DNA of 64,000 bases from Nannocystis punicea. Its GTDB lineage: Bacteria; Myxococcota_A; Polyangia; Nannocystales; Nannocystaceae. The notes beneath the pieces are model-generated. The model ran no database searches. It saw nothing but the letters and a program-made list of their open reading frames with translations, and was not told the DNA's origin. Positions within the stretch are counted from its first letter, which is position 1; each line of letters opens with the position of its first letter. Shown here piece after piece: positions 23,837-31,953 of this stretch. The DNA is taken from NCBI RefSeq assembly GCF_026965555.1, contig NZ_CP114040.1, positions 682,001 through 746,000 on the forward strand. The letters run 5' to 3'. The position numbers and the translations under genes were made by a program.

Positions 23837-24389
23837 GAGGCTGAGGCCTTCTTCGCGTCCTTCGCCTGCTTGCGGCGGAGTCGCTGCCACTCCGAACGGA
23901 TCGCCGAACAAACGACGTGGGTCCGGGTGCAGTCGAACGCTTCGGCGAGCGTGTTGAGGCAGGCGTCGATCTCTTCCGGAAACCGGAAATGGTGCGAGCG
24001 CGGCCGCTGCTTCGCAGCTCCCCGAGGCGGCAGCTTGTAGTCATCGGAGGCTCGGCGTGCTCGTCGACTCTTGCCCTGGCTCGCCTGCCCCGGCTTCGTC
24101 GCTGAAGCGGGCGTCTCCGATCGGCTCGGCGGCTCGGTCGCGGCGGGAGCCCCCGAGCGGAGTCCTGGGCGACGGTTCGTACCTCGGTCGCGGTGGTGTC
24201 AACGACGGATTCGAGAGCAGATGACTCGCAGGCGAGCGACTCGGCAAGGGGACTCGTCGCCTCCCGGATGTTTCCGCCTTCCTTCAGCGCCACGATGGCC
24301 ACTGGATGGGCTCCCGCTGGTTGCCTGGCGTGCGCGAAACCCGTCATCCCATAGCGGAGGCCGCTGGTCTTGGACGACTTCGACGCCAT
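23830..24389 (-). CDS. ParA partner with RHH-like domain, apparent frameshift
   Basis: ATG 24389 lies 1 nt after the parA stop, so translation is coupled. The first frame gives M-A-S-K-S-S-K-T-S-G and about 75 sensible residues, then turns Arg-rich. A -1 shift at the GGGGG run (24150-24154) continues into a natural frame: G-A-P-A-A-T-E-P-P-S-R, a basic linker, then FRFPEEIDACLNTLAEAF and HVVCSAIRSEWQRLR, ending K-A-S-A-S-H at 23830. The last part looks like a ribbon-helix-helix DNA-binding domain. The break is either a homopolymer indel (real or from sequencing) or a programmed shift. As a ParB/CopG-like centromere binder it would complete the ParA unit. That role is inferred. Confidence 0.6.
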
Positions 24390-24390
24390 G

Positions 24391-25038
24391 TCACAGCCTC
24401 CCCTCGAACCCGCACATCTTCAGCACGTCTCCGCACATCGCCTGCATCGCGCGGTCGCCCTGAGTGTCCTTGCCGTAGGGCACCTTCCACACCGGGCGGA
24501 AGTACTCCGACGCCTTGGCGATCGCCGCCGACGAAGGGATCGGCTCGTCCCGCACCGTCGCCTGGGGGATCTGGTGCGCGGCCTCGCGGAGCCCCTCGAG
24601 CGCGCGCTTGCCGATCAGATCGCAACGATTCAGCACGATCAAGATCGTGCCCTCGGCCCTCCGCAGCGCGGAGTAGACATTCCCCATGTTCTCCATCGCC
24701 AGGCGCCCGTCGATCGGCACGAGCCAGAGATCCGCGTCGACCTGATCGACGACCTCGACGTGCGGCGGGCAGTCCGCGACCACGAGGTCGAAATTGGCGA
24801 GGTCCTGCGGCAGCTCCATCGGGCTGTACAGAACCTGGAGGCACTCGTTCACGCGGAAGAAGTGCCCATTCATGAGGTGCTCGTCGCCGCCGGAGAGCCA
24901 GCGGCAGATGTCGCCCTGGCGGTCGAGCCCGACCACGAGGGTCCTGATCCGCCGCTCCGAGGCGAAGAGCGCGAGGTGCACGGAGAAGGTGGTCTTTCCG
25001 ATGCCACCCTTGTTGTTGTACACGACGATGGTCTTCAT
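24391..25038 (-). CDS. parA: ParA-family partition ATPase
   Basis: 215 residues. The deviant Walker A motif NNKGGIGKTT at residues 8-17 has the signature second Lys. The Walker A' region reads V-V-G-L-D-R-Q-G-D and Walker B reads FDLVVADCPP near residue 85. Short length and no N-terminal HTH place it with the small type Ib ParA/Soj-like ATPases that segregate plasmids or integrative elements with a small DNA-binding partner, here the next gene. An AGGA sequence about 8 nt before ATG 25038 supports the start. Two 19-bp direct repeats lie 75-128 nt upstream and may be its operator or centromere. Confidence 0.88.
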   Translation of the reverse strand: MKTIVVYNNKGGIGKTTFSVHLALFASERRIRTLVVGLDRQGDICRWLSGGDEHLMNGHFFRVNECLQVLYSPMELPQDLANFDLVVADCPPHVEVVDQVDADLWLVPIDGRLAMENMGNVYSALRRAEGTILIVLNRCDLIGKRALEGLREAAHQIPQATVRDEPIPSSAAIAKASEYFRPVWKVPYGKDTQGDRAMQAMCGDVLKMCGFEGRL

Positions 25039-25112
25039 GCTGTCATCCTGATGAGGGATACGCCGGGCCGCCAGGGTCGTGTGCCCATCTCGAGGTCGCG
25101 GACCATCACGAT

Positions 25113-25166
25113 CGTGCCCAATCGTCTCACGCGCGCTGCGTCACGACCGTGCCCAATCGTCCCACG
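25113..25166. promoter_or_regulatory. 19-bp direct repeats upstream of parA
   Basis: CGTGCCCAATCGTCYCACG occurs at 25113-25131 and 25148-25166 with one mismatch and 35-bp spacing. The position upstream of a type Ib parA fits an operator or parS-like site. Confidence 0.5.
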
Positions 25167-25631
25167 AGGACGACGCGCCATGAATGGAGCGCGCGCCGAT
25201 TGTTGGACACGCTGGGTCTCGCGGTGATGGCTCTCGAGGAGGCTCGGCGCTCGGGGCCAGGATCCCCGCGAACCCTGTTCGACGGTCACCTGGTGCTCCC
25301 CGCGAACGCTGCGCGCGCTCGCCGTCGAGGCTCCGCGCCGGGAGGCACTTGCCTGCCATGCGACGGCTGTTCGGTGAGCGCCGCACAGGCAGGCGATTCT
25401 AGCGCGCGGCGCGAGCAGCAAGCGGACGACATCCGACGCCAGGTAGCGACGCGGAGCCGACAGCCAGCGGACGAGCCGACGCACAGGCGAGCGGCGAGCT
25501 GACGCGCCTCATCCTGCCGATAGGCGCTCACCTGCCGGCCATCGATCGCACGCCGACTTGCAGGCAGGTGACACCGTCGTTGGTCGGCATCGTACTGCGA
25601 GATCGGGCCTGCCGGGCGGGTCAGATGGCAG

Positions 25632-25844
25632 TCAGATGCCGCCTGTAGGGCCCCGCTCGCGGGCTACGCCCATGGCCACCACGAGGGCCACGCCCCCGCC
25701 GGCCGCCGGCCCCACACACGTGGCGCCACTCGTCGCCAAGCGGAGAGCGACGACGCTATCCACGAACAGCACCATCAAGAGGACGACAGGCGTGGCGACG
25801 AGCAGAGCCCCGCACGCGGGGGCACTCTCGGCGCTCATCCCCAT
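25632..25844 (-). CDS. Possible small membrane protein (70 aa)
   Basis: The frame encodes two hydrophobic stretches (A-L-L-V-A-T-P-V-V-L-L-M-V-L-F-V and G-G-G-V-A-L-V-V-A-M-G-V-A). I see no ribosome-binding site and no -10 box at the proper distance, and antisense frames are open too. It may be chance in GC-rich DNA. Confidence 0.25.
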   Translation of the reverse strand: MGMSAESAPACGALLVATPVVLLMVLFVDSVVALRLATSGATCVGPAAGGGVALVVAMGVARERGPTGGI

Positions 25845-26040
25845 GGCGGCCGACGTGGCCCTGGAGCGCCGCCAAGATCATGTGGCCGTCGCTCACCTCG
25901 GCACGTGGCCACCAATTTTTACCTCGCCCCTCAGCTCTGCGCGAGCGCGTCCATGCGCGAACCGGACGTTCAGGCACGGGCCCGACGACCTGCTCCGGCG
26001 GCCGCCCTACACGGGCCTTCCGAGGTCCTGAGAAATGCTG

Positions 26041-26055
26041 CCGAACGCCGTTCGG
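26041..26055. promoter_or_regulatory. CCGAACG-C-CGTTCGG inverted repeat
   Basis: A perfect 7-bp inverted repeat with a 1-bp centre, 50 bp before ATG 26106 and centred about 44 bp upstream of the -10-like box. It is a candidate activator or repressor site. Confidence 0.35.
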
Positions 26056-26091
26056 ACCGGATCGAGTCTTGCGCGGTAGGGTCTCGTTCGA

Positions 26092-26097
26092 TAAGGT
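26092..26097 (+). promoter_or_regulatory. -10-like box before the 26106 lipoprotein
   Basis: TAAGGT ends 8 nt before ATG 26106 and there is no Shine-Dalgarno, so a leaderless mRNA is likely. Confidence 0.4.
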
Positions 26098-26105
26098 CGG
26101 GCCCG

Positions 26106-27491
26106 ATGTTCGCCTCCGGACGTGCCGCGCTGTCAGTCGTCGTTCTCTCCGCCGTCCTCCCAGGCCCATTGGGTTGCGCCGACATCCCAGGCAAATGCAT
26201 CACCGCTGTGTGCTGGGCCCCCGTCGATCCGAGTACCACGACCGATTCGACGACGGACACGACCACCGAGACCAGCACCGACTCCTCGACCACCGGCCCG
26301 GGTCTGTGTGGCAACGCGGTAGTCGACCCCGGCGAGACCTGCGACGACGGCGAGGACTGCAGCGCTGGCGTGTGCAACTCCGACGAGTACACCGGCGAGA
26401 AGCACTGCAACGCGGCCTGCAACGGCCTCTATCCCGGCTGGTGCGGGGACCAGTCGGAGCAAGCGCCGGAGGCATGCGACGAGGGCGAAGGCACCCAGAC
26501 CTGCGATGCCGACTGCACGCCGGTTGAGTGCGGTGACGGCGTCCTCAACGCTGCGGCCGGTGAGACCTGCGATGACGGCTCCGACAACTCCGACGCCTAC
26601 GACGACACGCCCGAGCAACTCGCCTGCAACACCGCGTGCACGGGCAAAGCCACCCACTGTGGCGACGGAGTCTGTCAGGAGTCGAACGAGGATACCTCTT
26701 GCGCCGACTGCACCTGCGGCGACGGCATCGTGAGCGCGCCTGAAACCTGCGACGAAGGTTCGGCCACCCCAACCTGCGACGCGGACTGCACCGCGGTCGA
26801 GTGCGGCGACGGCCAACACAACCCCGCCGCCGGAGAGTCGTGCGACGACGGCAACATGATCGACAACGACGAGTGCCGTAACAACTGCACGACGTGCGGC
26901 AACGGCATCCCGCAGCCGGGCGAGGAGTGCGACGACGGCAACGCGATCGACGACGACGGGTGCAGCAACGAGTGCGTCAAGCCCCGCCTCGTCTTCGTCA
27001 CGTCGTCGGACTTCAAGGGCAACCTCGGCGGCCTCGCCGGCGCCGACATGAAGTGCGGCACGGCCGGCCTCACCGCCGACCCCAACCTCCCGGCCGCCGC
27101 CTGGCGCGCCTGGCTCAGCGACGACAGCGGCTCCCCCTCCACACGCTTCGATACCGCCTTCACCGGCTGGTACCAGCTCGTCGACGGCACCCCCATCGCC
27201 AAGGGCTGGTCCGACCTCACCGACGGCACCCTCGCGGCCGCCATCAACCTCACCGAAACCGGCTCGACCCCAGTTGACCCGCTCAACGCCTGGTCCAACA
27301 CGACTGCCGCCGGCGCGATGGCCGGCACCGAGCACTGCAACAGTTGGTCGAACTCGATGCTCGCCCCGAAAGGCCGCCTCGGCGACACCACCGCGACGAA
27401 CACCGACTGGGCCGACCTGAACGACGCTGTACTCAACCCCTTCAGCTGCGGTACGTCCCTCCACCTCTATTGCTTCCAGAGCTCGCCGTGA
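26106..27491 (+). CDS. Cys-rich repeat lipoprotein with DUF1554-like domain
   Basis: 461 residues. The signal peptide ends P-L-G-C (lipobox), and a short Thr/Ser/Asp linker follows. There are about seven diverged CGDG-type disulfide repeats (for example E-C-G-D-G-V-L-N-A-A-A-G-E-T-C-D-D-G), then a C-terminal domain from about residue 295 (LVFVTSSDFKGNLGGLAGA, W-R-A-W-L-S-D-D, ending L-H-L-Y-C-F-Q). The order matches the 802-aa lipoprotein at 17446 with half as many repeats. The pair flanks the integrated element. Just downstream is an operon with disulfide-exchange domains, so its many Cys may be substrates of that system (inference). Confidence 0.83.
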   Translation: MFASGRAALSVVVLSAVLPGPLGCADIPGKCITAVCWAPVDPSTTTDSTTDTTTETSTDSSTTGPGLCGNAVVDPGETCDDGEDCSAGVCNSDEYTGEKHCNAACNGLYPGWCGDQSEQAPEACDEGEGTQTCDADCTPVECGDGVLNAAAGETCDDGSDNSDAYDDTPEQLACNTACTGKATHCGDGVCQESNEDTSCADCTCGDGIVSAPETCDEGSATPTCDADCTAVECGDGQHNPAAGESCDDGNMIDNDECRNNCTTCGNGIPQPGEECDDGNAIDDDGCSNECVKPRLVFVTSSDFKGNLGGLAGADMKCGTAGLTADPNLPAAAWRAWLSDDSGSPSTRFDTAFTGWYQLVDGTPIAKGWSDLTDGTLAAAINLTETGSTPVDPLNAWSNTTAAGAMAGTEHCNSWSNSMLAPKGRLGDTTATNTDWADLNDAVLNPFSCGTSLHLYCFQSSP

Positions 27492-27540
27492 CCTCCCAAG
27501 GCCCAGCTTTTCACGCAAGAACGCCTCGGCGTACTGGATC

Positions 27541-29382
27541 ATGATCGCGCCCGAACAGCGCACGACGCACCTCGACGACGATGCGGCCACGGCACCCAAC
27601 CTGCGCCGGCCGCCGGCGGATCCATACATCGGTCTCGAGATCGAGGGCCGCTACCGCATCGAGCGCAAGCTCGGCGCCGGCGGAATGGGGCGGGTGTACC
27701 TCGGCCGGCACCTCCGGACCGGCGCCGCTCTGGCGATCAAGGTGGTCGAGTCTCTCCCGGCTACCAGCGCCGAGCTGCAGACGCGGTGCTTCAACGAAGC
27801 CCGCGCCATGATGGAGGTCCGCAGCAGCCACGTGGCGCATGCGATTGACGTGGGGGCTCTGCCGCACGGAGAGCTCTACCTGGTGCTGGAATACCTCCGG
27901 GGCGAGGACCTCGAGGCGCTCCTCCGGCGCGAGGGTCCGCTGCCGTGGACGCGTCTGGGCCCGATCGCCCTGCAGCTCTGCAGCGGCCTCGGCAGCGCTC
28001 ACCGCCAGGGTATCATTCACCGCGACATCAAGCCGAGCAATTGCGTCCGCCTCACGATCGACGACAACCCCGATCATATTAAAATCATCGACTTCGGCAT
28101 CGCCCGCGACATGGACGCCCCCACCGGCCCGACGCAGAAGGGCACGGTCATCGGCACACCCGAGTATCTCGCCCCGGAGCTGGTCACCGGCGACGCCAGG
28201 GCCGGGATCCGCACCGACATCTATGCGCTCGGCGCCACCCTTTATAAACTATTGACCGGAGTCTCGCCGTTTCGCGGCGACAGCGCCTTCGAGGTCCTGG
28301 GCAAACACGTTCACGGCGAGCGGATCCTCCCGAGTCGCGCGGCGCCCCACCTTGCGATTCCGGCGTCCGTCGACGCCATCATCCTCCGCACCCTCGCAGC
28401 GAACCCCGGCGACCGCTACGCCAGCACGGACGAGCTGGCGCAGGCCATCTGCGCGACCCTCGGGATCCGCCGCGCCGGAGTCTCGGGCCCCGCGTTCAGC
28501 ACTCCCGCGACCGCCGTCATGCCTGCGAATCTTCCGGGCGCCGACCCGCGACCCGGCGCCAGCGCGGGCCAGGGCTCGACCGCCGAGACGATCGCACCGC
28601 GGGCTGTCGCCAACCGCGTCGTCACGTTGTTATCCACGATCGGTATGTTCGTGGTCGCCACCCAACTGGTGATTCCGGACGACGAGGCGCCAGACAAGAC
28701 CGCGACCTCGACGCCCATGTCTGGTTCGGCCGATACCCCCGCGCGCACCGCCCCGCCGAGCCCGGGGCCACCCGAACCCGAGTCACCGAAGCGCGAGTCA
28801 CCCATAGGGGATGCTTTAGAAAACATGCCCCTTAAGACACCTCCACCGCACGCCGAGGCTCCCGCAGAAGATGCACCCAAGGACATGCCCCTTGAGACGC
28901 CTCCGCCGCGCGCCGAAGCACCGCCCTCAGGCGCGAGCATGCGAGCGCCCGCGGAGCCCGAGTCTCCCGTCGCCAGCGAGCTCACCGAGGCGAAGCAAGC
29001 TGCTCCGCCGCCGGCCCTCGAGACTCAGCAGCCCCCGCCGGCCCACGAGATGCGGCCGAAGCCACGGCCTGAATCGGGCTTCCCCTACACCGCGGCGAGG
29101 TCGGAGATCGCCCAGCAGCTCAAGTTCATGCGGACCACCTGCATGACGACAGGCGGCCTCATCGCCCCCAAGGTCAAGTTCCGCGTCGACGTCGCCCCCA
29201 ACGGCACGCCCGACGTGCGCGTCTACTCCGCTGACCGTGACCTCCGCGCGTGCTTCCGCAAGGCCCTGTCGTTCCCGTTCGGCAAGAGTCCGCGCGGGGG
29301 CGCCTTCGTGTACACCGTGACGCACTCGAGCGCCGATTTCGCGCCTGTGCCGCTTGACCCGGAGAAGGCGGGCAAGCCATGA
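27541..29382 (+). CDS. Hanks-type Ser/Thr protein kinase with periplasmic C-terminal domain
   Basis: 613 residues. Kinase domain about 38-305: glycine loop GAGGMGRV at 46-53, A-I-K near 67, catalytic HRDIKPSN near 160, DFG near 184, GTPEYLAPE near 205. All key residues are present, so it should be active. One transmembrane helix lies near 360-380, followed by a Pro/Glu/Ala-rich linker. A C-terminal 85-residue domain with two Cys (R-T-T-C-M-T-T, R-A-C-F-R-K-A) resembles AgmX/TonB-like domains. The linker has a 20-residue duplication that coincides with an ACATG element. The stop overlaps the VKOR gene (ATGA), making it the first gene of a redox operon. It may sense envelope state and phosphorylate cytoplasmic targets. 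Confidence 0.9.
   Translation: MIAPEQRTTHLDDDAATAPNLRRPPADPYIGLEIEGRYRIERKLGAGGMGRVYLGRHLRTGAALAIKVVESLPATSAELQTRCFNEARAMMEVRSSHVAHAIDVGALPHGELYLVLEYLRGEDLEALLRREGPLPWTRLGPIALQLCSGLGSAHRQGIIHRDIKPSNCVRLTIDDNPDHIKIIDFGIARDMDAPTGPTQKGTVIGTPEYLAPELVTGDARAGIRTDIYALGATLYKLLTGVSPFRGDSAFEVLGKHVHGERILPSRAAPHLAIPASVDAIILRTLAANPGDRYASTDELAQAICATLGIRRAGVSGPAFSTPATAVMPANLPGADPRPGASAGQGSTAETIAPRAVANRVVTLLSTIGMFVVATQLVIPDDEAPDKTATSTPMSGSADTPARTAPPSPGPPEPESPKRESPIGDALENMPLKTPPPHAEAPAEDAPKDMPLETPPPRAEAPPSGASMRAPAEPESPVASELTEAKQAAPPPALETQQPPPAHEMRPKPRPESGFPYTAARSEIAQQLKFMRTTCMTTGGLIAPKVKFRVDVAPNGTPDVRVYSADRDLRACFRKALSFPFGKSPRGGAFVYTVTHSSADFAPVPLDPEKAGKP
28807..28900 (+). repeat. Hairpin-element copy and 60-bp duplication in the kinase linker
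   Basis: GGGGATG, AAAACATGCCCC and TTAAGACA at 28807-28838 match the 1626 element arm by arm. A second, shorter match (GGACATGCCCCTTGAGAC) begins at 28881, 60 bp after the first. Both are read in frame as M-P-L-K-T-P-P-P and M-P-L-E-T-P-P-P. Confidence 0.55.
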
Positions 29383-30692
29383 GCACCGCCAGGCTCGCCG
29401 CCGCCGGCCTGCGCTGGCAAGCGCTGATCGCCTGCGCCCTGCTTGGGCTGTTTGGCGCCGCGATCGGCACGTACTTGACCATCCTGAAATTCCGCATGAC
29501 CTACACGCCGTGCCTCGGCCCGAATGGCGGCTGTCAGGTCGGCGAGATGCGCTGCGAGGACGCTCTGGGCGCGGCCTGGTCGATCGTCGGCGGTCTGCCG
29601 ATCAGCGCGTGGGGCTCGGCGGCATACCTCTGCATCGCAGTGCTGGCAATCGGCCAGCTCGTCCGCCGTGGCTTCCTCGGTGGCTGTGCGGCCCCGTTGC
29701 AGTGGGCCCTCTCGCTCGTGATGGCGCTCGTCAGCCTCGCCTACGCCGCGTACGCGTTCCTGATCCTGCAATCGCCCTGTCCGTTCTGCCTGTCGCTCTA
29801 CGTCGTCGCGCTGCTGCTCGTGTTGTGCACCGCGGCCGTGCGGCGCGCGGCCGACCCGCGCGAGCAATTCGGCCTGCGGGTCGCGCTCCGCCACCGCAGG
29901 GCCTCGCTCATCGACGCCGCCTTCCGCCTCGGCATGCTGCTGACGATCGCCACCGGCCTGCAGTCGCTCGCCTATCATGGCATGCGCCATACGGTGAGCG
30001 TGCGCGACGGCTGCCCCGAGCAGGCCGAGCCCTTGCCGGTCGCGCCGATCCGCGTCGGACCTGCCGATGCGCCGGTGATTCTCGCCGCCTATCTCGACAT
30101 GTCGTGCAGCGCGTGCAAGCGCAAGTTCAAGCAGCTCGCCAGCGCCCTGCGCAACAATCAATTCCCGAAGCCGGTCCAGCTGCGCGTCTACCATGCGCCG
30201 CGTCACGCCTGCGATCCCGCGGCTTTCCCCGCCGGGTTTGCCCGCTCCGACGATCGCGCCCGCGACGACAACGCCTGCCTGGCCGCGTGCGCCGCCGAGT
30301 GCATGGAGAAGCTCCGGCCTGGCGCCGGCTACCGCCTGATCGGCGGACTGTTCGCATTGCACGACGATCGCCAGGCGGGTCAGCCGCTGTTCACCGCCGA
30401 GCGCGTCGGCAATCGCGCCGTCGACCTCGGCATGGAGATCGATCCGGACGACCGCGACAACCCGCTATTCCGCTGCATCGACGACGATCGCGGCGTGCTC
30501 GCTACGATCACGGCGCACCAACGGCACGCCGAGGTGCTGAACCTCGCGGTCCCCGCCATCGCCGTGTACGCCGCTCTGAACGGCGAGATCGACTTCGAGC
30601 GTCCTCCCTACTGGATCTTCGCCAACACCCCGTTCGACGACCTCGGCATGTACATCGAGCTGCAGGCCGCTCCGCCCGCCCAGGCCAAGTAA
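29379..30692 (+). CDS. VKOR-family membrane protein fused to a DsbA/thioredoxin-like domain
   Basis: 437 residues. Four or five transmembrane helices in residues 12-215 include a VKOR domain: a Cys pair in Y-T-P-C-L-G-P-N-G-G-C-Q-V near 43-50 and the quinone-side CPFC motif near 133-136. A periplasmic domain (about 225-430) has SCSACK at 242-247, a C-x-x-C active site like DsbA/DsbG. VKOR-Trx fusions oxidise thiols, passing electrons to quinone and making disulfides in exported proteins. Several extra Cys (D-N-A-C-L-A-A-C-A-A-E-C) are unusual. Its start overlaps the kinase stop. It is the clearest marker that the operon makes or isomerises disulfides. Confidence 0.85.
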   Translation: MSTARLAAAGLRWQALIACALLGLFGAAIGTYLTILKFRMTYTPCLGPNGGCQVGEMRCEDALGAAWSIVGGLPISAWGSAAYLCIAVLAIGQLVRRGFLGGCAAPLQWALSLVMALVSLAYAAYAFLILQSPCPFCLSLYVVALLLVLCTAAVRRAADPREQFGLRVALRHRRASLIDAAFRLGMLLTIATGLQSLAYHGMRHTVSVRDGCPEQAEPLPVAPIRVGPADAPVILAAYLDMSCSACKRKFKQLASALRNNQFPKPVQLRVYHAPRHACDPAAFPAGFARSDDRARDDNACLAACAAECMEKLRPGAGYRLIGGLFALHDDRQAGQPLFTAERVGNRAVDLGMEIDPDDRDNPLFRCIDDDRGVLATITAHQRHAEVLNLAVPAIAVYAALNGEIDFERPPYWIFANTPFDDLGMYIELQAAPPAQAK

Positions 30693-30699
30693 TCCGACC

Positions 30700-31803
30700 A
30701 TGTCCGCGCCCCGCGACCCCGCGACCCTCATGATGCTCGTGCTGACCGTCGCCATGGCGGTCGCGGTCGCTGCGGTCGTCTACCTCGTCACCGACGACAC
30801 CGACCTCACGCTCGCACAGATCCCGTCCCCAGCCCGCGCCGCCGCTCCGACTTGCGACCTCTCGCGCCCGACGACCGCGACCTGTCCCCCGGGACAGTAC
30901 TGTCGCCTGAATGCCTGCGTCCCCGTGCCGCCCGAGGTCCTGTGTGGCGAGGGCGACAGCTGCCGCGACTGCGAGTGCGAGGACGACCTCGTCTGTCACA
31001 ACCTGCGCTGCGTCTCGCCGTCCAGCGTCGATCGCACTCCGCTCGTCTGCGAGGAGAACCAGGCCCTCGCGGACGCGGTCAAGACGCTCGCGCTCAAGTG
31101 CTCGACCCGCAAGAAGACCGTCGCCGACATCGTCTCCGCCGGCGCCTGCACCACCGCCGAGTGGGAGCAGCTCGCGCTCGAGGACGAGAAGTTCGACCTC
31201 ATTCTGTCGGCCTTCCCCGACCGCTTCGCCGTCCACTTCCCGAGCGGCCAGCCGCAAGTGAAGCGCAAAGACTGGCCGCCGCCCGAGGTCCTCGATCACT
31301 ACCTCCACCAGGTGCGTCGATTCGCCGGCCCGCTGCGCGAGGCCAAGCAGATCTTCGTCATCGGTCGCGCCAGCCCCGACGGCGACGCCGAGGCCAACCA
31401 CTGGCTGGCGCTGGCGCGGATCAAGTTCGTCGAGAACCTGCTCGACCTCGTGCTCTACGAGGGCATCCCCGAGACCGAGCGCGACAAGCGGCGCGTGCGG
31501 ATCCGTTCGTTCGGCCTGCCCACCACGCGGACGATCGAGCCCGCTCGCTATCGCCAGACCTATTTGACGGATCCCAGCGGACGGCCGCCGACGGTCGATC
31601 CGCTCGTCACCGCCGATCCTGCCAGCGCGCGTGAGCTCCGTGCCGCGCTCGACGGGGCTATCGATCTTCAGGACCGCACCTCGCCGGCCTGGCAGGCGCT
31701 GTTCTCGGCGGTCAACCGCGTCGTCTTCGTGATCCCGATCCCCTGCCTCGGCGACGAGTACAGGCCGCCGATCTCCGTCGACCCCGCGGAGGCCCCGCCG
31801 TGA
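30700..31803 (+). CDS. Membrane-anchored Cys-rich protein with possible OmpA-like domain
   Basis: 367 residues, starting 7 nt after the VKOR gene stop. One N-terminal transmembrane helix lies at residues about 9-30. A Cys-rich module (about 50-105, C-P-P-G-Q-Y-C-R-L-N-A-C, CRDCECEDDLVC) resembles the recurrent lipoprotein modules in this genome. The C-terminal part has F-A-V-H-F-P-S-G, then I-G-R-A-S-P-D-G-D-A-E-A-N and a helix L-A-L-A-R-I-K-F-V. That order is like an OmpA peptidoglycan-binding domain, though the key Asp/Arg pattern is only partly visible. It may be a cell-wall-bound partner or substrate of the neighbouring oxidase. The family is unrecognised, so this is inference. Confidence 0.7.
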   Translation: MSAPRDPATLMMLVLTVAMAVAVAAVVYLVTDDTDLTLAQIPSPARAAAPTCDLSRPTTATCPPGQYCRLNACVPVPPEVLCGEGDSCRDCECEDDLVCHNLRCVSPSSVDRTPLVCEENQALADAVKTLALKCSTRKKTVADIVSAGACTTAEWEQLALEDEKFDLILSAFPDRFAVHFPSGQPQVKRKDWPPPEVLDHYLHQVRRFAGPLREAKQIFVIGRASPDGDAEANHWLALARIKFVENLLDLVLYEGIPETERDKRRVRIRSFGLPTTRTIEPARYRQTYLTDPSGRPPTVDPLVTADPASARELRAALDGAIDLQDRTSPAWQALFSAVNRVVFVIPIPCLGDEYRPPISVDPAEAPP

Positions 31804-31952
31804 CCGAACGAAGCGCGCGCCTGTTCGCCCAGATCACGTGTGTACTCGCCATGGCCAGCATCCTCGCCGCTGCGATCGTGGGCGTGCGCTGGCGTCACGA
31901 GCGCGACACCTTCGTGCGCCGGCTCGCGGGCGCCTGCGAGCGGGAGCCGTGA
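31800..31952 (+). CDS. 50-aa single-span membrane protein
   Basis: GTG 31800 overlaps the previous stop (GTGA). The protein is M-T-E-R-S-A-R-L-F-A, a hydrophobic helix over residues about 10-28 (C-V-L-A-M-A-S-I-L-A-A-A-I-V-G-V) and a charged tail with one Cys (A-G-A-C-E-R-E-P). Only 1 nt separates it from the next gene. The overlaps on both sides and the codon pattern make it a real gene. Its N-terminus resembles that of the next protein (T-x-R-T/S-x-R-L-F), so it may be a partial duplicate or helper subunit. Confidence 0.65.
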   Translation: MTERSARLFAQITCVLAMASILAAAIVGVRWRHERDTFVRRLAGACEREP

Positions 31953-31953
31953 C

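Larger units (their letters stand above)
19907..25200. mobile_element. Integrated element (integrase, Xis-like proteins, XRE regulator, cargo, ParA)
   Basis: The block has a tyrosine recombinase at one end, two excisionase-type HTH proteins, an XRE-family regulator divergent from a cargo gene, and a ParA partition-type ATPase with a DNA-binding partner. That is the gene content of an integrative plasmid-like or phage-derived element. Both ends are approximate: I found no convincing direct-repeat attachment sites and no tRNA gene. No phage structural or conjugation genes are present. Confidence 0.6.
25167..26091. other. Intergenic stretch, no convincing gene
   Basis: About 0.9 kb between the parA upstream repeats and the lipoprotein at 26106. 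Several open frames cross it but look like compositional shadows. The only one with a protein-like pattern is the 70-aa membrane frame at 25632-25844. The right end of the integrated element probably lies here. Confidence 0.5.

Noticed and set aside
25035..25484. Minus-strand frame directly upstream of parA
   Set aside because: It is Arg/Ser-rich, contains the 19-bp direct repeats, and lacks a ribosome-binding site. Regulatory DNA is a better explanation.
19855..26100. Attachment-site direct repeats or a tRNA target for the integrase
   Set aside because: I compared the sequences next to the integrase with the far flank by eye and found no convincing repeat and no tRNA. The ends of the element stay undefined.
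30888..30906. CTGTCCCCCGGGACAG palindrome in the OmpA-like gene
   Set aside because: It resembles the element family, but the arms lack ACATG and it encodes conserved-looking C-P-P-G-Q-Y-C, so it is probably coincidence.
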